Assembly (NCBI GenBank): GCA_000827325.1
Contig: KN832873.1
Location: 1,626,245 to 1,690,244, forward strand
Source of the DNA: Oidiodendron maius Zn
Lineage: Eukaryota; Ascomycota; Leotiomycetes; Myxotrichaceae
Reading direction: 5' to 3'
DNA: 64,000 bases
Part shown: positions 10,990-25,798 of the stretch, one piece after another
How the letters are laid out: each line of letters begins with the position of its first letter
Position numbering within the stretch: the first letter of the stretch is position 1
Notes under the pieces: generated by a model
The model's database searches: none
Seen by the model: only the letters and a program-made list of their open reading frames with translations
Told to the model about the DNA's origin: nothing
Position numbers and translations under genes: made by a program

Positions 10990-13314
10990 ATGGCGCCTAG
11001 CTTTGACCACCTCCCTGACCCAGATGATGAGGAGTTCGATGAGGAAGAGTTGGATTTCTCTGATCTAAGAGAACGATTTGAGGTTCAGCTAGAGCAAGGA
11101 CTAGATACATTCGTGGTTATTGATGGGCTCCCAGATGTCACCGAGGATACAAAGCCCAAATTAATCAAGTTCTTATTACGAAAGCTGAATGCGGTGGGGC
11201 GGACGCGTGAGGACTCGATATTCATGCCACTTGGTGAAGACGGCCACTCTCACAAGTAAGTTGTGAACCATATCTCAGGGCCCAATGTCTTCTAACATGC
11301 ATAGATTTGCATTCGTCGAATACTCCACCCCTGCAGAAGCAATTGCTGCTTGTAAGGGTCTCGACGGCGTCCCCCTCGACAAGAAACACACTCTTCGAGT
11401 CAACAAATTAACTGACATCGATCGGTTCGGCCGTGAGGGTCGCATCGATGAGAAGTACACTCCCCCGAAGATGGAAGAATTCCAAGAAAAAGAGCATTTG
11501 AGATCATGGTTGGCAGATCCAAGTGGCCGGGGACGGGACCAGTTTGTGATGTACACAGATGACCACGTGCGGGTGTTCTGGAACAATGAAAAGGATACCC
11601 CAGAGCCCATCGTCGACCGTCAGCACTGGACCGAATCCTTTGTGCAGTGGTCGCCACAAGGAACATATCTAACATCCATGCACCAGCAAGGTGTACAGCT
11701 TTGGGGTGGTCCGTCCTGGACTCGGCAAAAGCGTTTCGCACATCCCTTCGTTAATCTGGTGGATTTTTCGCCCGGAGAGAAGTATATCACTACCTGGTCA
11801 AACCGGCCTATTTCAATTCCAGAGGAAGGTCACCCGGCACTATCAGTTGATGATGATGGCAAGAACTACGTTATCTGGGATATTGAGACCGGCAAACCCC
11901 TTCGTTCGTTTGCAAATCTGGACCTCCCTAGTAACGCCAACGATGAATCAGGCCAACCTATAAAGCGAAAGATTGTTTGGCCAGCCTTCAAATGGTCGGC
12001 AGATGACAATTATGTTGCTCGGTTGACCCAAGGTGCTTCCATCTCTGTTTACGAGCTTCCTCGCATGGGCCTTCTCGATAAGACGTCTATTAAAATCGAC
12101 GGCGTTATGGATTTCGACTGGGCTCCGGCTACACCTCACCGTGAGGGTATCAAGACATACGAGCAATTATTCTGCTACTGGACTCCCGAAATTGGCAGCA
12201 ATCCCGCTAAAGTAGGCTTGATGAGCATTCCCTCAAAAGAAGTTGTAAGAACTCTGAACCTGTTCAGTGTAACGGATGCGAAACTCCATTGGCAATCAGA
12301 TGCATCGTACCTGTGCGTCAAAGTAGATCGTCATTCGAAGTCGAAGAAGTCTCTTGCCACCAGTCTTGAAATCTTCCGAGTCAGAGAGAAGGGCGTACCG
12401 GTTGAAGTTGTCGACTCAATTAAAGACACAGTGATCAACTTTGCTTGGGAACCAAAAGGCGACAGATTCGTTATCATCACCACTGCTGAAGTTGTCGCTC
12501 CTACTGCAGTGCCTCCAAAAACTTCCGTCTCCTTCTACTGTCCGGAAAAGGTCAAAGGTGCAGGCGTGGGCAACTTCAAGCACATCCGAACGTACGATAA
12601 GAAGAACAGCAATGCCATCTACTGGTCACCAAGAGGTCGATTCGTCATCGTTGCTACGGTGCATTCGCAGCAGAGCTTCGAAATGGAATTCTTTGACATG
12701 GACTTCGAGGGCGAGAAGCCAGAGAGTGACAAGGACTTGACAGCCAATCTGCAACTCATGAATACCGCTGATCATTACGGCGTCACTGACATCGACTGGG
12801 ATCCTACCGGTCGTTTCGTTGCCACTAGTGCGAGTATCTGGAAGCACACGGTAAGTGGGAGTCACTCCACTCCATAAACAATGCTAACCAGTCTTAAAAG
12901 ATGGAGAATGGCTACCACTTGTATGACTTCAAAGGCGAACAGTTGCGTGAGGAGCCTGTCGAGAAATTCAAGCAATGGTTGTGGCGTCCACGTCCGCCCA
13001 CTCTGCTCTCCAAGGAAGAACAGAAGCAAATCCGCAAGAACCTTCGTGAATACAGCAAGGTCTTTGAACAAGAGGATGCAGATCGTGGTGCATCAGCCGA
13101 TCTCGCCGTTGTAGAACACAGGAGGCGGTTGCTCCAAGAGTGGCTCTCTTGGAGAGTGAGTATCGAAGAGGAGGTCAAGGAGGAGCGTGAAGCTAGAGGA
13201 TTACCGCTGGATCCATTAGCGGAGATCTTGAATATAGCAGATGAAGGAGAAGATCAGGTTATTGAGGAGATCGTGGAAGAAATCGTAGAAGAAACTGAGG
13301 AAATAGTTCCGTGA
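10990..13314 (+). CDS. PRT1: Translation initiation factor eIF3 subunit b (PRT1)
   Basis: eIF3b is a scaffold of eIF3, bound to the 40S subunit. Exons 10990-11255, 11305-12850 and 12901-13314 sum to 2226 nt, 741 residues, normal for fungal eIF3b. An acidic N-terminus is followed by an RRM at about residues 37-125 (TFVVIDGLP... [16 protein letters not shown], split by intron 1), then a nine-bladed WD-like beta-propeller with repeated WSP/W-type motifs ([39 protein letters not shown]) and a charged C-terminal helix ending in Glu-rich repeats. I chose ATG at 10990 (ATCATGGCG context, MAPSFD start typical of the family) over an in-frame ATG at 10969. Confidence 0.96.
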
Positions 13315-14707
13315 ATTTGGGAATAGAGCGTGTCTCGTTGCATGCACGGAACTGGGGCCGAATCGCAATTCGAGGATAATGGATCCAAAACTTGCATGAA
13401 TAAAAGCAGAATAAAATCAAGATATCTTGTACTGATACTCATTCCAACTTCATCATCCGCAGATTTTTATTCACTTAATTGTGCGCACTCATCGCAAAAC
13501 TATAATACTGAGAGACAGAAGGGTTCTCTCTAGGCAATTACCTGCTCTATAGACTGTCGCTAATATATCTATTTAGTTTTCACATTGAAGTTCCCACATT
13601 TCCCTACAAAGACTGATTATCAGAATGTGCTTAATGCTAGGTTATCAGACTTAATCTCCTAGCTTACCTCTCAAACCTCGAAAGAGAGGAGAAGATAACG
13701 GTCCTAAGGTATCCCAATTTGACTCAATGCTGAAGTAGAATATAGGTCACTTATCAAAAGCATAACAAAAGATGAGGGCGATGTTGTCAAACAGTCCTAG
13801 AGTCCCATCCGCCATCAATGATCGAAATGCTGCGGCAAGAAGATATTTGAACCTTGTGACATACCTCACACACGCCATGTTCAGAGAGGGTTTTCGCCAT
13901 GAGCGGGACCATCTTCGTTGGAATGATGTCCATTGTTGTCATCAGAAGCATCTCTATCACCGTCATCAGAAATATTTCCATCACCAGACTGGCTGTCATT
14001 GTCGGAGGAGGGTCCAGTTCCAGATATGTTTCTAGCACCAGAAGTGCAAGCTTCACCAGAATTCCAAGCTCCAGAAATGATGTTAGATACAACGGGAAAG
14101 CTAGAAAAGGATGGTATGGCCACCCCAAGAGATGGCCGTCCACCATAGTGTGCAGTATTCGAAATATTCCTTGTTGAAATGAATACATATTCCCTCACAA
14201 AGTCCATGGCATTGCGGGGAGATTCGGGTATAAGACGGCCAATAAAGCATTCGGCTTGCTTGGCAGATCGGAGAGTGGAGGATTAAAGCCGCTGCTACAC
14301 CAAACCTCAAGGTGTGTACGATGCTCCTCATTGAGAATATTGTAGAGTGTCGCTAATTCAATCTGTCAAACTGAAGAAATATCCACACTACTTTTGATGC
14401 TGTCGTTCGTAGCTCAGAACCTGGGAAAGAGGGAGCTCTCGCTTAAAAAGGGGTCGCTGTGTTAAGCGAGCTTCATTGTAGAGTTCATCAACCTGAGCAC
14501 CTGTTAAGATCGGTTGTTCTCTTATTTACGTAGGATGCCAGAATCTTAAGGCACTGCTTATAATCCAAGTAAAATTAGTTGTAAATCTAAGCTAAGCTTG
14601 GCCGGTCATATATGCGGTCGTCCCGAGATATCTGGCCTTTCCTTCTTTGCCTCAGGTATTTACGCTCTCTTCTGGTACGACAGCATTTCCGCTACTCGCA
14701 AATCTCA
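13315..14707. other. Gene-poor spacer between eIF3b and the DUF3445 gene
   Basis: The flanking genes converge on this 1.4-kb stretch. It contains the 17-nt rRNA-like string at 13695-13711, an interrupted inverted repeat just before it (GTTATC...GATAAC and CCTCTC...GAGAGG), and the broken coding remnant described separately. Confidence 0.5.
13881..14520 (-). pseudogene. Unidentified broken coding remnant
   Basis: On the minus strand three successive stretches read like real protein, in different frames: about 14390-14515 (GAQVDELYNEARLTQRPLFK), about 14250-14360 (ELATLYNILNEEHRTHLEVW) and about 13881-14260 (ECFIGRLIPESPRNAMDFV, then an acidic Ser/Asp/Asn-rich tail). Composition and flow across the pieces look like one former protein, but plausible introns do not link them, so I read it as a decayed gene. 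I do not recognise the family and cannot exclude a working gene with unusual splicing. It sits directly downstream of the DUF3445 stop on the same strand. Confidence 0.35.
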
Positions 14708-16277
14708 TTATGCTGATGTGTCACGGAGGAAGGACTGAACAGCTTCGCCCCAAACAATAGCTTTCTTATACACATTCATCTGCGGCACACTTCCTGCTTT
14801 AAGGCCATCAATTGCAGTTGCGAGGTCCTCTCCCAGGCCCTCCTCTTTAATTTCTGAGATTGGATATAGGTACGTCTTGAATGAAAATATAAGGGCCTTG
14901 GAATACGGTAGTCGATGAAGAAGTTGTCGCTCGCAGCGGAGATATGTCTACAGTAGGGTTAGCGATTTGAAAAGCCGACATGGTAAATATGTCTTGGACA
15001 CGGCAAGCGCACATTATTGATATCAACTTCTTCTTCCTGTGCCTCCTCATCAGCATAGAGGTGGTTCCCGTATGGTGCAAAAAGCTTATCATGCGTCGTT
15101 ATCGACCACTATATCCCGGAATTAGTATTGCCATTTTTCTTGTCTCTTCTTCGTCCGTAGCCCACGCACAGGGTATCGTCTCTTTCCAAAAGTAAAACTC
15201 CGCCTAGAGCACTTGGACTCTAGGTGAGATGTTTCAAACAGAATCAATTTCAAAATATTTTCTTACATTTACCCTTGAAACTACCCTTCCCACCTCCAAT
15301 CTGTCAAAAAATCTGTCCATGCTCATTTCTAATTTCTCCTTGTACCCTGGCACAGGCGCATGGATTTCTCGCAGCCGCAACCCCAACTTCTTTTCTGTGT
15401 CGAATCCGCTAGGAAAGCAAGTCACAAATGCCTTTAGCACATACCCATCGCCGTCCTCAGCCTTAAGCAGAATCAAAAACTCGTCGTCAATATTCTCGCC
15501 AATGCGTGACAAGTTTTCGATGGGATCGGAAGAAGGGGTGAGAGGGATAGATGAGCAGGTAGCAGTATTGTAAAGAGATGTAGAAGTAAGAAGGAATATT
15601 TGTGGAAAGCGTTGGGGAAGGTAAATGGAGAAGAGGAAGGTGTAGAGCTCGTTGACAGCGGAGGTGCTTTCTGGACGAGCTTGTAAAACTGTTGAGGGAT
15701 GGGTACGCATTATCTCCTTGCGCAAGGTTACGCGAGAAAGATACGTTTTATCCATCGCAATAAGGTCAGAAATCGTGAGCCTTGTGAGACCTAAATCGAC
15801 ATTTAGTTGATCTTCGGTGCTCAATAGAAGACGGCTTGAAAATTGGTGGGATTTATTGGCAGATAATCTCTTACCCATGGTCAAATGATATATGGGTTTG
15901 AATGGCCGGAACTTCAACGGTTCGGTCGATTTCCAGTCAAAATCTGGCAAGGGAATTATTTCTTCCGAAATCTCCTTCGGATCATTGTCTTTGATATCTG
16001 ATGTCCCGTGCTGGGAAGTTGAAAACTGGGTTTGATCAATGATGGAAACATGTTTAGATTAGAACTGACAGCAGGGGCGTATGTTGTGTCAATTCAGGTC
16101 TCTCAAGGCCAAGCCAAACCCATTCGAGAGGGATGTCCTTTGACTTACCTTTCTCTTCGTCTTTCTCAATCCTCTCCAAGAGACTCCAAATATAAGGCTA
16201 AATCCGATTAAAACGATCCAAGGTGTATGCACGCCCCACCCCACCTCAAAGTCTATTACCGATAACAGCCCTCCCAT
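14708..16277 (-). CDS. DUF3445 / heme-dependent oxidative N-demethylase-like protein with N-terminal membrane anchor
   Basis: DUF3445 (PF11927) is widespread in ascomycetes; bacterial relatives are linked to oxidative N-demethylation of small amines, but the fungal substrate is unknown. Four exons: 16149-16277, 15267-16025, 15013-15108, 14708-14947; 1224 nt, 407 residues. Residues 1-43 contain one hydrophobic helix (TPWIVLIGFSLIFGVSW) followed by basic RGLRKTKRK, a signal-anchor pattern. Family landmarks are PFKPIYHLTMG, DLIAMDKTYLSRV, RVNWSITTHDKLFAPYG, LRCERQLLHRLP and the C-terminal FSFKTYLYPISEI. The 158-nt intron 15109-15266 is one of the longer ones in the window. The donor of the third intron (AAT|GTGCGC at 15012) is the least certain junction. 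Catalytic status is inferred from family membership only. Confidence 0.85.
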
Positions 16278-18209
16278 TTTAAATTATCTATCTAGAATAT
16301 CACGGACAGTATATGATGCGGAAGGAAACACTCCTTGAATTGAGTCACGACAAGAATGATAACCATGGGGTTCCCCCACTCCAGACAAAGCCTGTGCCGA
16401 TGAAACCCACTCTGGTGACTGTTGGCAGATTACTGACTAATGGTGAATTCAGCCAGTAAATCAGCTAGTAATTTAATGGGTAAAGAGCCCTCTGAACTAG
16501 GTTTTAGCGCACTACTATTGAGCCCTAATTAAGGTATATACAATAAGGGGACATAGAGGCTCTATACTTAAGTACTGTAATCAATTTAATTTAGCTAAAT
16601 TATCTTTGACCTATTGTAAGCTAGTAAGTTAATTAAGTTAACTTACAGTGGTAATTACTTAATATTCACATCCGCAAATCGTACCACTATTTGTTGCTAA
16701 TAGCTATTTCTAGAGTTTCTTCTCTATGAATAGGATTTAGAGTAGCTGTATTCAAGCAAGTCCTGCGGAGCATCTCTACTGATAATGTTGAGTTCTCTTG
16801 ACATCCCTGTGAGGCCCACTGACTCGCTATTTTGATTGACATAAAGTGACCCAGTGTCAATACATGCTGATTAGCGAACATAACGCTTTCCGGTTTGAGA
16901 AATTTGCTTGCCCACCACTGAGTCCCCCGGTTGGGATACTAGTTTGCAACCCCGGATGATAGGCGATTATCGAGGGCCGGAATATAGTTCCTTATCGGGT
17001 AATTTCCTGGTGTTAGTGCCTCAAGGTAAGCTGGAGTTTTTAAGCTACAAGGGAGAGTGTCGATGTCTCTGGGAAGGAGGAAATAGATATATGTATAGTA
17101 CGTCCTTTATGGACAGCAGAATCCGAGAAATACTTCTGATTCCCAGACATCTAATATAGCCCTCCAATAGATTTTGAAGATTAAGCAATGCTGGGGGGAT
17201 CAATGGATTCAGTCTCGCAGGGCAGGGTGTTAAAGAATTGAGCGTCAAACAGTCTTGGGTCTTCTGAAAGGAGATAGGAGTCTTGCACGTTGCTATATAT
17301 TCGTTGCGGGTATTCGCTATTGATAAGTGTGGCCTTTGAGAATCAGACAGGATCGACAATTCAAACTAAGCAAAGTGTTCTAGATGTGTCTAGTATGCAG
17401 TTAGGATACGTCGTCTGTCCAACGGAATTATACTACATATGCAGAGACGTTCCATATTAGAAAAACAAGGGCATCCTTTGCGGAGAAAAGCAGCAGAACA
17501 TCGCTGCGCTTATGGCTCTCTCTCTCATTCCGTACCCTACTGAAATGCGGACAGCTCTCTAACCAAGGCTCTGCACTGTTTGAGATCATCCTGACTGATC
17601 CTTGAAACCCTACAGCTTTGGAATGAACCATTTACAGCTGCTTGTCCAAGGTGTGATACGCACACAGAATTCTGATTTCATACTTTCACATCCAATCCTA
17701 CTCCAACCGGCTGGAGCGATCCACACAGCATTATCAAATCAGCTGTGGTACCCGTGGATAAGTCTGTATAGACGTAGTAGCTGGTTTGGAACCATATCTC
17801 TGCATAAGATTCTGGCAAACAAACCGAGACATGTTCTCAGCTCCAGGAATTGTTCATGTTACGGCAGAAAGAGCTATAAGTAGTTGCATCCGGGCTCAAA
17901 GACAAATAGGCATCTAAGGTCAACCTTCTCCTAAATGCAATGTGGTGTAAATGCCATAGTGTTCTGTAGCCCACATGAGATTATACAAGCCCGAAGGGAG
18001 GTTACTATTACTGAGGAATCACGAAGGTTCCGGTGTGAGTCGTCAGTTCATGGCGGTCGGCTAGCCTTTTAGTGCCTAGGGCAGAGACAGAAAAATGACT
18101 CCTAGCAACTTCAGTATAAATACTTTTCAACTTCAAAACTCAACCCTTTCTCAACATTACGTTCTCCACCCTCTCTACCACTCTGACTTGCGCACCAGGG
18201 TAATCAATC
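16278..18209. other. AT-rich gene-poor island
   Basis: This 1.9-kb spacer separates two genes that diverge from it, DUF3445 (leftward) and KRS1 (rightward). It is clearly richer in A+T than its neighbours around 16440-16680, with many TAA/TTA runs. Short open frames (64 codons at 16687-16881, 104 codons at 17045-17359, both minus) show no domain. It may be an old, mutated repeat, but no terminal repeats or transposase motif could be read. Confidence 0.45.
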
Positions 18210-20866
<2,657 letters not shown>

Positions 20867-21322
20867 GAGATACAATACTCTCTACGTAGCCTATCTAGAC
20901 AATTCAACTACTTTGCACTCCGACACCGTGACAACGACCTCTGGCTAAGAGTCCTCACTATTATTAGCCACTGAGCAAGAGAACGTCAAGTTGTAGATAA
21001 CAAAGATTGTCTAAATAATATCTTTATTCGTATCGTTTTGTTCATGATCGAATTTATTATAGCCTACATATACAACTACTAGCTCCCTAGCTCTAGTTGG
21101 TCTAATAAAATAGTTGGTGTTTATTCAATATTAGTCGATCATATGAGACCTGTGATAAAGACTCGCCCCGATAATGGGCTAATGATATGATCAAGTCGTG
21201 AGTAGCTCATGACAAGCACTTGTTGCACATAATGCTAGAGGAATCCTTATATTTCTTTATACTGCGTATTCATAACTACGGAGAAGGCAGCCACCGCCCT
21301 AAATCCAAAGACACCAATTGCC
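20867..21322. other. Intergenic: convergent 3' ends of KRS1 and the Dnt1-like gene
   Basis: This 456-bp AT-rich spacer lies between two stop codons. It has polyadenylation-like AATAAA variants and no coding frame or RNA gene that I can see. Confidence 0.45.
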
Positions 21323-24300
21323 TTACTTCAGATTAAGTACCAGGAAAGGTTCCACTTTGCTTGGCCCGTCATTCAGATCACCATAGTTCTAACATAACCC
21401 GCCTTCTCATAAATATACGTAAGCCTACCTGACCTGTGAGAAGGTGTACCCAGTGAGGTACTTCTTCTCACGGTTTTTCTTCTCTGCCTTTACAATATCC
21501 TTCCCTGCAATACGGCTCTTGTCTTGGCCTCCTATACGAGAGCTGGACATTGATGTCACACTTCTTTGCGAGCCAGATCTTTGCACCATCCGAGCGAGAT
21601 CGGCTACCAGTTCGTTCTTCATCTTCTCCCTGAATTGTTCCTCATTGTCACTGTCACTGCTCGAGTCCTCGTCGGAGTCTGGGAGCGGGATAGACCGAGC
21701 CTGTGAGAGTTGCACCTCGAGAGCTTGGGAGGCTGCCTCTTCGTCATCGGACTCAGAGTCTGTATCCTCCCCGCTTTCAATTTCGCTTTCGCTCCCGCTA
21801 TCTTCGACCCCTACTAGTTTTAGACTGCGATTTTCATTTAATGTTTGCTGTGTAGACGCTCGATTTCGCTCTGCCATTCCTTGGGCTGCATTTAAGTCTT
21901 GCAAGCTGGCCCCAATCTTAAACTTTGGCCGCTGGGAGTTGGGTCTGCCTGAAGCCGCCTCACTCTTATTTTTGGACAGTGTCTTTTTAGGACTGGAAGT
22001 GTGGGCTTCGTAGATAGAAGATGTAAGTTGGTAGTCAACAGCGTCTTGGGTGGTCGATTCTTTATCGCTGAGGCTAGGGCTGGACTGAAATTTCTGCCAT
22101 GTTCGTTTATCAGCCAACACATTGGGCTGAGAGCTGGCCTGCGAACGAGGGAGATCTTCCGACTCCTGTTCATCCATTTCTTCATCTTCATCTCCATCAT
22201 CTTCCTCATCTTCGTCTACAGAAGAATTATCTGATCCTCCATCACTCGACGAAGCGTCATTTGCAGATTGTATTTCTTCCTCATCTTCGCCAGCAGCTTT
22301 TGAGAGTTCAAGAGCAGGCACAGGAGCAAGGCCAGCAGGTTGACGGTTGAAGATGACAGGCGATCGGGTCTCTGGAGGCGTCGATTGACCACTTCCCATT
22401 TCTATGTCATCTTCCTGCTCCTGATTGCCTTGCTCTTTAAGACCAGGCTCAAGCTTGGCAGCGGTTTTGGGGGATAAAGTGCTTGGCCGAATTGCAGAGT
22501 TCAAAATATTAGCCGGGTTTATCTCATCAGAATCATGGTCCTCTGAATCAGAGCCTTCCGAGGAGGTATTCTCTCCATTTTCTAGAACTTCTGCGACTTG
22601 GGCCTCATTTGATTTTCCTGCTTATTGTTAGAAATATAAGGTCTGGAAAGTATAAATCAATCGCAAACTAGTTAAACAGCAGCGGCGTAAAACTGTAAGA
22701 CGTATGATAATTAAATCCTATCCTTACGTACCTTTGGCTGCTGAAGAAGCCTGAGACTCGCTATTCTTTGATGGTGGAGCAGGAATCGGAGAAGCACTCT
22801 TCACAATAACCTTTGGCGTGATACTAGTAGGTGGAGTTATTGAAGAGGTGCTTTTCTTGGGTGGCAAAATGGGAGTTGTAGATATGGCCTTCGAAAAGTT
22901 GTTCCCGGGTGGTAGAATTCGAGTATATGTTTGCTTTTCTGGTGGGACTTCCTGCAATTTACTGGACTTTTGGTCTTTTATTGGGGGTTTTATGGGCGTT
23001 TGCTTGGCTTTCCGCAAATTTGTAGAATCTTGGTCTTCTACAGAGAGCATTATGCGTGTAACTTCGTGATTGAATGAGACACGCCTCTGTCCTCCCGTTG
23101 GGGTAATCTGGGAGCTAGTCATAGATACATCGGATGGAGGCTCTCGGGGAGCCGAGGATGAGGGCAAAATTGCCTGCGAGGACTTAAGAGCTGACTTCTT
23201 ACCACTGGGAATAAATGGTGTTGAAGACTGTGGCCTAGGAGCAGGACTTAGCCCTGTACGACTTCCTGATTTTGAAGATTCAAGTGATACAGAAGATAAT
23301 TTCCTCTTCTGGGTTGGGGTCTTCTCAGCCAGCGCCTGTTCCATCGCATTCCTCGATTCTTCAGCGGCCGCAGCTTCGGCTTTTCGTTTCTGCTCTTGGT
23401 CTTTTCGGAGCTGTTCAACTTTAGCCTCAGCCTCAGCCTTCGCTTTATCTCTTCGCATTTTGTCTTCGCTCTTTTTTTGTTTCTCGATCCCAGCATTCTT
23501 CTCTTTCTCGAGGCCTTCGGCTTGTTCCTTTGCCTTCTTGAGCCTTTCCTCTTCGGCAAGCTTTTTCTTGGCTAGCCGGTCTTCCTCAGCTTTCCTCTCG
23601 CTTTTCATCTTCTCAACTCTCTCCTTTTCCAATCGTGCAGCCGTAGCAGCCACAGCAGCCCGTTTATCAGCCGCTACCCTTTCCTGCTCTTCTTTCTTTA
23701 ACCGTGCAAGTTCGGTAATCTTAGCCTGTCCAGCTTTGCGTGCCTCCTCAGCTTCCCGCTTCTTCTGCTCAGATACGTCGCGAAATCGCTGCTTTGCTGC
23801 CTCGGCAGCAGTATTCCGATACTTCTCAGCCCCATCATGTCGTTGCTGCTTCTCCTCGCGCTGCTTACTGCTCAGGGTCGGGGAAGGTTCAGAGGTAGAT
23901 GTTTGGTCGCCTAAATAAGAGTTGCGACGGTTTCCAGGAGGAGGTGTATTGAACTCATTAGCCTTGTCGTGCTGTGGACGTCCGTTCAGTGGACTCTTCT
24001 TCGTTTTGAGCAACGCTTTCGTTTTGTCCAAGATAGCAGACGAACTTGCGCTATCTGACTCGATCTCATCGACATCGTAGACCGTTTGATTATTCCTTTG
24101 GTTTGGGCCTCGCTGTCCATTACTTCTCATGCTACTTAACGGACCCGACAATCTGCTCTGGGCGGTTAAAGTGGATCGATTATGAGGGGGAAACTGTTGA
24201 TCAGCGGATAATGGACTTGTAGCTGCTGTCGAGACAGAGGTCCCCCGCTCGGTAGCTCGTTCGATGTGATAACTAGTGCTCTTTGATTTCGTAGGAGCGG

Positions 24301-25108
24301 AAGCTGGTGCTACTAGCCGGGAAGGACTTCCCGGAGCAACGACTGACTGAGCACTTGATTTGCTTGCAATGGCGGGCTTGTGATGGGTTTGGTTAGTTGG
24401 CCTCTTCTCAATAGAGTGAAGCAACGCTGGATAAGGAGGTGGAGATACCGTAGCCGGAATTTCGCCTCTAATAAACCCTGGACGGCCTGTATTTTGCTGT
24501 GAATCAGGGATAGTGACCGCGCTGTGTCTGCCCTGGGAGCCCCCTAAGTCTGACTCGGACGAAGGAATAGGCATATCCGGATCCACATCTGAGAGTCTTT
24601 GCCTCTTATTCGAAATGAAGGCAGGAGACAGAGCGCCATTCGCTTGGACACCACTTCCCCTTTTCCTCCTCTTCTTGGAGTTTGGCAAGAGTGCTGGGTC
24701 ATATCGAAGGGCTGAATCTGGCGGGACAGAATCGCGGATGCTCACTGTCGATGAGGCTTGTATAACTCGTATTGTCGCCGCGGACGCGAATAAGTTCCCC
24801 ACGGCCTCACTTTGAGTGACATCAAACTCTTGATCATCCTGGCACTTCTTGATTGCAATGGGCCTACGAATCGAAATATTTAGCATCGGCTGGCGGTCTT
24901 GCTCACAGAGCGCATAAACTCACTGCCCATAATTGACCTCGTGGATCCTGGAAGCTTCCTCGCAAAAGTCTCTTATTGTCACATCAGGACTAGTAACGAC
25001 GCGAAAACACCGTATTGGCTTGTCGCCAGCCTTGTACGCATTCGGGGCAAAAAGCTGGACTCTGAGGGAAAAGCCTGGAACGACTGGAGGACCCATCGGC
25101 GAGCCCAT
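21323..25108 (-). CDS. Nucleolar protein Dnt1-like
   Basis: Dnt1 of fission yeast, related to Net1, is a nucleolar regulator of the Cdc14-type phosphatase and of septation. Four exons: 24924-25108, 22732-24863, 21434-22617, 21323-21388; 3567 nt, 1188 residues. Residues about 10-75 match the Dnt1-like N-terminal domain (FSLRVQLFAPNA, FRVVTSPDVTIRDFCEEASRI, IAIKKCQDDQEFDVTQ). Next comes a long disordered Ser/Pro region, a highly charged Lys/Glu/Ala coiled coil encoded at about 23300-23870, a basic segment, then an acidic Ser/Asp/Glu tract encoded at about 21650-22260 and a basic tail. The last exon (GYTFSQ joined to NYGDLNDGPSK) rests on a CAG|GTCAGG donor and GTTAG acceptor and is the weakest part; without it the frame stops four codons later. 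Confidence 0.75.
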
Positions 25109-25798
25109 CTTGATAACCCACCTTACAGAATAAGTCGCGAGCAAAAGCGGAACTTCATCTGAGAAGGGAGATACTGAATCAGCAAGTGAGAAAGCATTGG
25201 AGGTCGAGATATGCCGTCGGTGGGCGGAGGCGCGTTAGAGTAGCGGGAGGGGAAAAGTTATAAGAGGTCGCGTTGGAGCTTGCGCGTGGTAGCGAAGATA
25301 TCCCGAAAGAGCTCAAGTAACCTGGGTCGGTGGCGTCAATAAGGATCTCACTCGAAAGGAAGACAAGACGGCAGGCGGGAAATGAAATGTTCTACTTGTG
25401 TTTTGTTTTTGGTCTTCGAGATGCGTGCTTGAGCTTGCGATCCCTTGCCCTTCACTATTAGGTGACAGGCGCAAAGTTTTCTGAACTTCCGTCACTTATA
25501 ATGCAGGATTGCTGAATCAGTATGTAAGTTACGTTAGGTATTTCTTCTCTATCGACAGCGCTATATGAAAAGCAGAATTCCTCTCCATTCTCATACATAG
25601 CAAATTTTGTTCGAAATACAGTACTTTGATCCAAACTCCCAGTCCAGCAAAACGCCTAATTATCAAGACGGATCACACTTAGTTTGTAGAGACACAACAC
25701 GCCCCATGCTGCATTGCCCATATAGGCACAGATTCTTTCCATATTAGCGGGTGCCCCGCCATGGCCTGTACACCCGTTCACCCCCTCTGAGGAGATCC
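25109..25798. other. Intergenic: Dnt1-like gene upstream region
   Basis: This 690-bp spacer carries the promoter of the Dnt1-like gene and the 3' end of the next minus-strand gene. Only short meaningless frames are present. Confidence 0.4.

Noticed and set aside
16687-16881. 64-codon frame in the AT-rich island as a possible transposase fragment
   Set aside because: No catalytic motif, terminal repeat or target-site duplication could be seen.
23070-23918. 282-codon plus-strand Ser/Phe-rich frame
   Set aside because: It is the antisense reflection of the Lys/Glu/Ala coiled coil of the Dnt1-like gene.
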